Under the pieces are notes generated by a model. That model saw nothing but the letters and a program-made list of their open reading frames with translations. It did not search any database and was not told where the DNA came from. From assembly GCA_029782145.1 (NCBI GenBank), contig JAKOVH010000013.1, positions 186,001-250,000 on the forward strand: 64,000 nucleotides of DNA. The letters are read 5' to 3'. The stretch is from Actinomycetes bacterium (lineage in GTDB: Bacteria; Actinomycetota; Acidimicrobiia; Acidimicrobiales; Acidimicrobilacustridaceae). Shown here in pieces: positions 62,636-64,000 of this stretch; the stretch's first letter is position 1; every line of letters begins with the position of its first letter. The translations under genes and the position numbers were made by a program.

Positions 62636-63382
62636 ATGGGGAAGGCATCCTCGTCCAAGAAAGTCGCACGAGCGGCGCGTGCCGGTGGGCGCTCGGCCCA
62701 GGGGCCGAAGCGCCAGCTGGGCTATCCGATCGCCGTCGCCGCCATCCTGGTGGTCGGCGTCATCGTGGTGATGTTCGCCCGGGGCACGAGCTCCACGGCA
62801 GCGGCGGAGAGCCCGACGGTGGCCGACCACTGGCACGCCGCCTACGGCATCTACGTCTGCGACGCCTTCCTGCCGAACCTCACCGACCAGGTCACCGACA
62901 CCACCGGCCTGCACACCCACGGCGACGGCGTCGCCCACATCCACCCGTTCAGCGGCGCCGCCGCCGGTGCCAACGCCACCCTGGCCAAGTGGGGTGAGAC
63001 CACCGGGGTCACGTTCAGCTCCGACGGCTTCACGGTGAACGGCACCACCTACCAGGACGGCCACGACTGCAATGGCCAGCCCGCCACCGTGTCGCTCCAC
63101 GTCTGGCCGGCCGACGACAAGTCGGCGACGCCCCGGGTGATCGACGCCGCCGACATCGGCAAGTTCCGCTTCGACCAGGACCGGCTCTCGCTCACCCTCG
63201 CGGTGGTGCCCGAGGGCACCGACGTGCCCCGACCGGCGAGCGAACCGGAGCTCGACCAGCTCTCCGACGTCCCGGGCGCCACCTCGACCACCACGGCCCC
63301 GTCGAGCACCGCCCCGGCGACCGGCTCCCCCGACACCACGGCGGCCGGCTCCCCCGACACCACGCTGGCAGGCGGCCAGTGA
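62636..63382 (+). CDS. Membrane-anchored His-rich extracellular protein of unknown function
   Basis: A 248-residue protein. Seen: about 28 basic residues, one membrane helix (residues ~30-48), then an outside domain with DHWHAAYGIYVCDAF, GLHTHGDGVAHIHPF and a second Cys in DGHDCNGQ, and a Thr/Ser/Pro tail with a short repeat (GSPDTTAAGSPDTTLAGG). Nine or so His in two clusters could bind a metal, and the two Cys could pair. I do not recognise a family. Its stop overlaps the nucleotidyltransferase gene (GTGA), suggesting a link to surface-sugar metabolism. Confidence 0.7.
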   Translation: MGKASSSKKVARAARAGGRSAQGPKRQLGYPIAVAAILVVGVIVVMFARGTSSTAAAESPTVADHWHAAYGIYVCDAFLPNLTDQVTDTTGLHTHGDGVAHIHPFSGAAAGANATLAKWGETTGVTFSSDGFTVNGTTYQDGHDCNGQPATVSLHVWPADDKSATPRVIDAADIGKFRFDQDRLSLTLAVVPEGTDVPRPASEPELDQLSDVPGATSTTTAPSSTAPATGSPDTTAAGSPDTTLAGGQ

Positions 63383-64000
63383 AGGCGGTCGTCCTGGTCG
63401 GCGGGTTCGGCACGCGGTTGCGGCCGCTGACCTGGACGACACCGAAGCAGATGCTGCCCATCGTCGACCGGCCCATGATCGAACGGGTCGTGGGGGCGCT
63501 CGGCCGTCACGGGGTCACCGACGCCGTGCTCTCGCTCGGCTACCGCCCCGACGCCTTCATCGACGCCTACCCCGACGGGCGCTGTGCCGGCGTCGAGCTG
63601 CACTACGCGGTCGAGCCCGAGCCCCTCGACACGGCCGGCGCCGTGCGCTTCGCCGCCACCTCGGCCGGCATCGCCGACACCTTCATCGTGGTGAACGGCG
63701 ACGTGCTCACCGACCTCGACGTCACGGCCCTGTGGGACTTCCATCACGAGAAGGGCGCCGAGGGCACCATCGCCCTCACCCCCGTCGACGACCCGTCGCG
63801 CTACGGGGTGGTCCCGATCGACGACAAGGGGCGGGTCACGGCCTTCGTCGAGAAGCCCCCGCCCGGCACCGCGCCCACGAACTGGATCAACGCCGGCACC
63901 TACGTGCTCGAGCCGTCGGTCGTCGAGCGCATCCCCGGCGGGCGCAAGGTGTCCATCGAGCGGGAGACGTTCCCCGCCATGGTCGGCGAGGGCACCCTGT
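63379..64000 (+). CDS. Sugar-phosphate nucleotidyltransferase, mannose-1-phosphate guanylyltransferase-like (partial)
   Basis: The first 207 residues of a cytoplasmic nucleotidyltransferase; the rest is beyond the window. Seen: VLVGGFGTRLRPLTWTTPKQ with the nucleotide-binding GG-x-GTRLRPLT, LPIVDRPMIERVV, VEPEPLDTAGAVRFAA, VVNGDVLTDLD with the metal Asp, VEKPPPGTAPTNWINAGTYV. The TAGAVRFA stretch and overall fit suggest GDP-mannose pyrophosphorylase, which would feed GDP-mannose and fucose, but a UDP- or dTDP-glucose enzyme is possible. GTG 63379 overlaps the upstream stop. Confidence 0.85.
   Translation, partial: MKAVVLVGGFGTRLRPLTWTTPKQMLPIVDRPMIERVVGALGRHGVTDAVLSLGYRPDAFIDAYPDGRCAGVELHYAVEPEPLDTAGAVRFAATSAGIADTFIVVNGDVLTDLDVTALWDFHHEKGAEGTIALTPVDDPSRYGVVPIDDKGRVTAFVEKPPPGTAPTNWINAGTYVLEPSVVERIPGGRKVSIERETFPAMVGEGTL

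Overview
The window is very GC-rich, tightly packed DNA with strong G/C at third codon positions and many GTG starts. It fits an actinobacterium. Class Acidimicrobiia (Iamia-like) is my best guess, from the style of the surface-polysaccharide genes and the short TAGNNT-type promoters close to start codons, but no rRNA or marker gene confirms it. I see no rRNA, tRNA or CRISPR array, and no gene-free stretch exceeds about 230 bases.

Layout. 1-4910: an unknown partial gene, a BrkB-type membrane protein, a GT2/DUF2304 pair, a sirtuin and a rhodanese-MoeB fusion. 5005-12708: dTDP-L-rhamnose synthesis (rfbA, rfbC, rfbB, rfbD) with two secreted repeat proteins, one of them a GH25 lysozyme sitting inside the rml cassette. 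12705-26259: a long run of glycosyltransferases, a methyltransferase, a flippase-like protein and two GT-C-like membrane proteins. 26265-28934: a third secreted repeat protein. 29070-36325: a Wzm/Wzt polysaccharide ABC exporter, a double-domain glycosyltransferase, a small coiled-coil protein and a GT2-GT4 fusion. 36383-40554: an LpxA-like acyltransferase, an aminotransferase, a GT4 and a Gfo/Idh/MocA oxidoreductase, which together look like amino-sugar synthesis and acylation. 40568-52967: a mostly metabolic block (MeaB, methylmalonyl-CoA mutase, FetAB-like ABC system, LpdA-like flavoprotein, RDD protein, DUF559 nuclease-like gene, biotin carboxylase/BCCP, BirA, PabC, PabB). 53049-64000: envelope genes again (LCP ligase, UDP-glucose dehydrogenase, UDP-xylose synthase, GDP-fucose synthase, three GT4s, an anchored His-rich protein and a truncated sugar-phosphate nucleotidyltransferase).

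Together the genes supply dTDP-rhamnose, UDP-glucuronate, UDP-xylose and probably GDP-mannose/fucose and a 3-amino sugar. They assemble them with about a dozen glycosyltransferases, export the product through an ABC system and possibly a flippase, and attach it to the wall with an LCP enzyme.

The most notable items are: (1) a full-length LAGLIDADG intein inserted exactly before the catalytic cysteine of UDP-glucose dehydrogenase; (2) a solitary AbiEi-HTH/DUF559 nuclease-like gene bracketed by mirror-image hairpins that form perfect 19-bp terminal inverted repeats, a candidate undescribed mobile element; (3) about ten copies of a ~100-residue two-cysteine repeat shared by three secreted proteins; (4) an LpxA-like/GnnA-like/GnnB-like set in an apparent actinobacterium; and (5) a recurring TAGNNT hexamer 6-10 nt before start codons, indicating widespread leaderless transcription.
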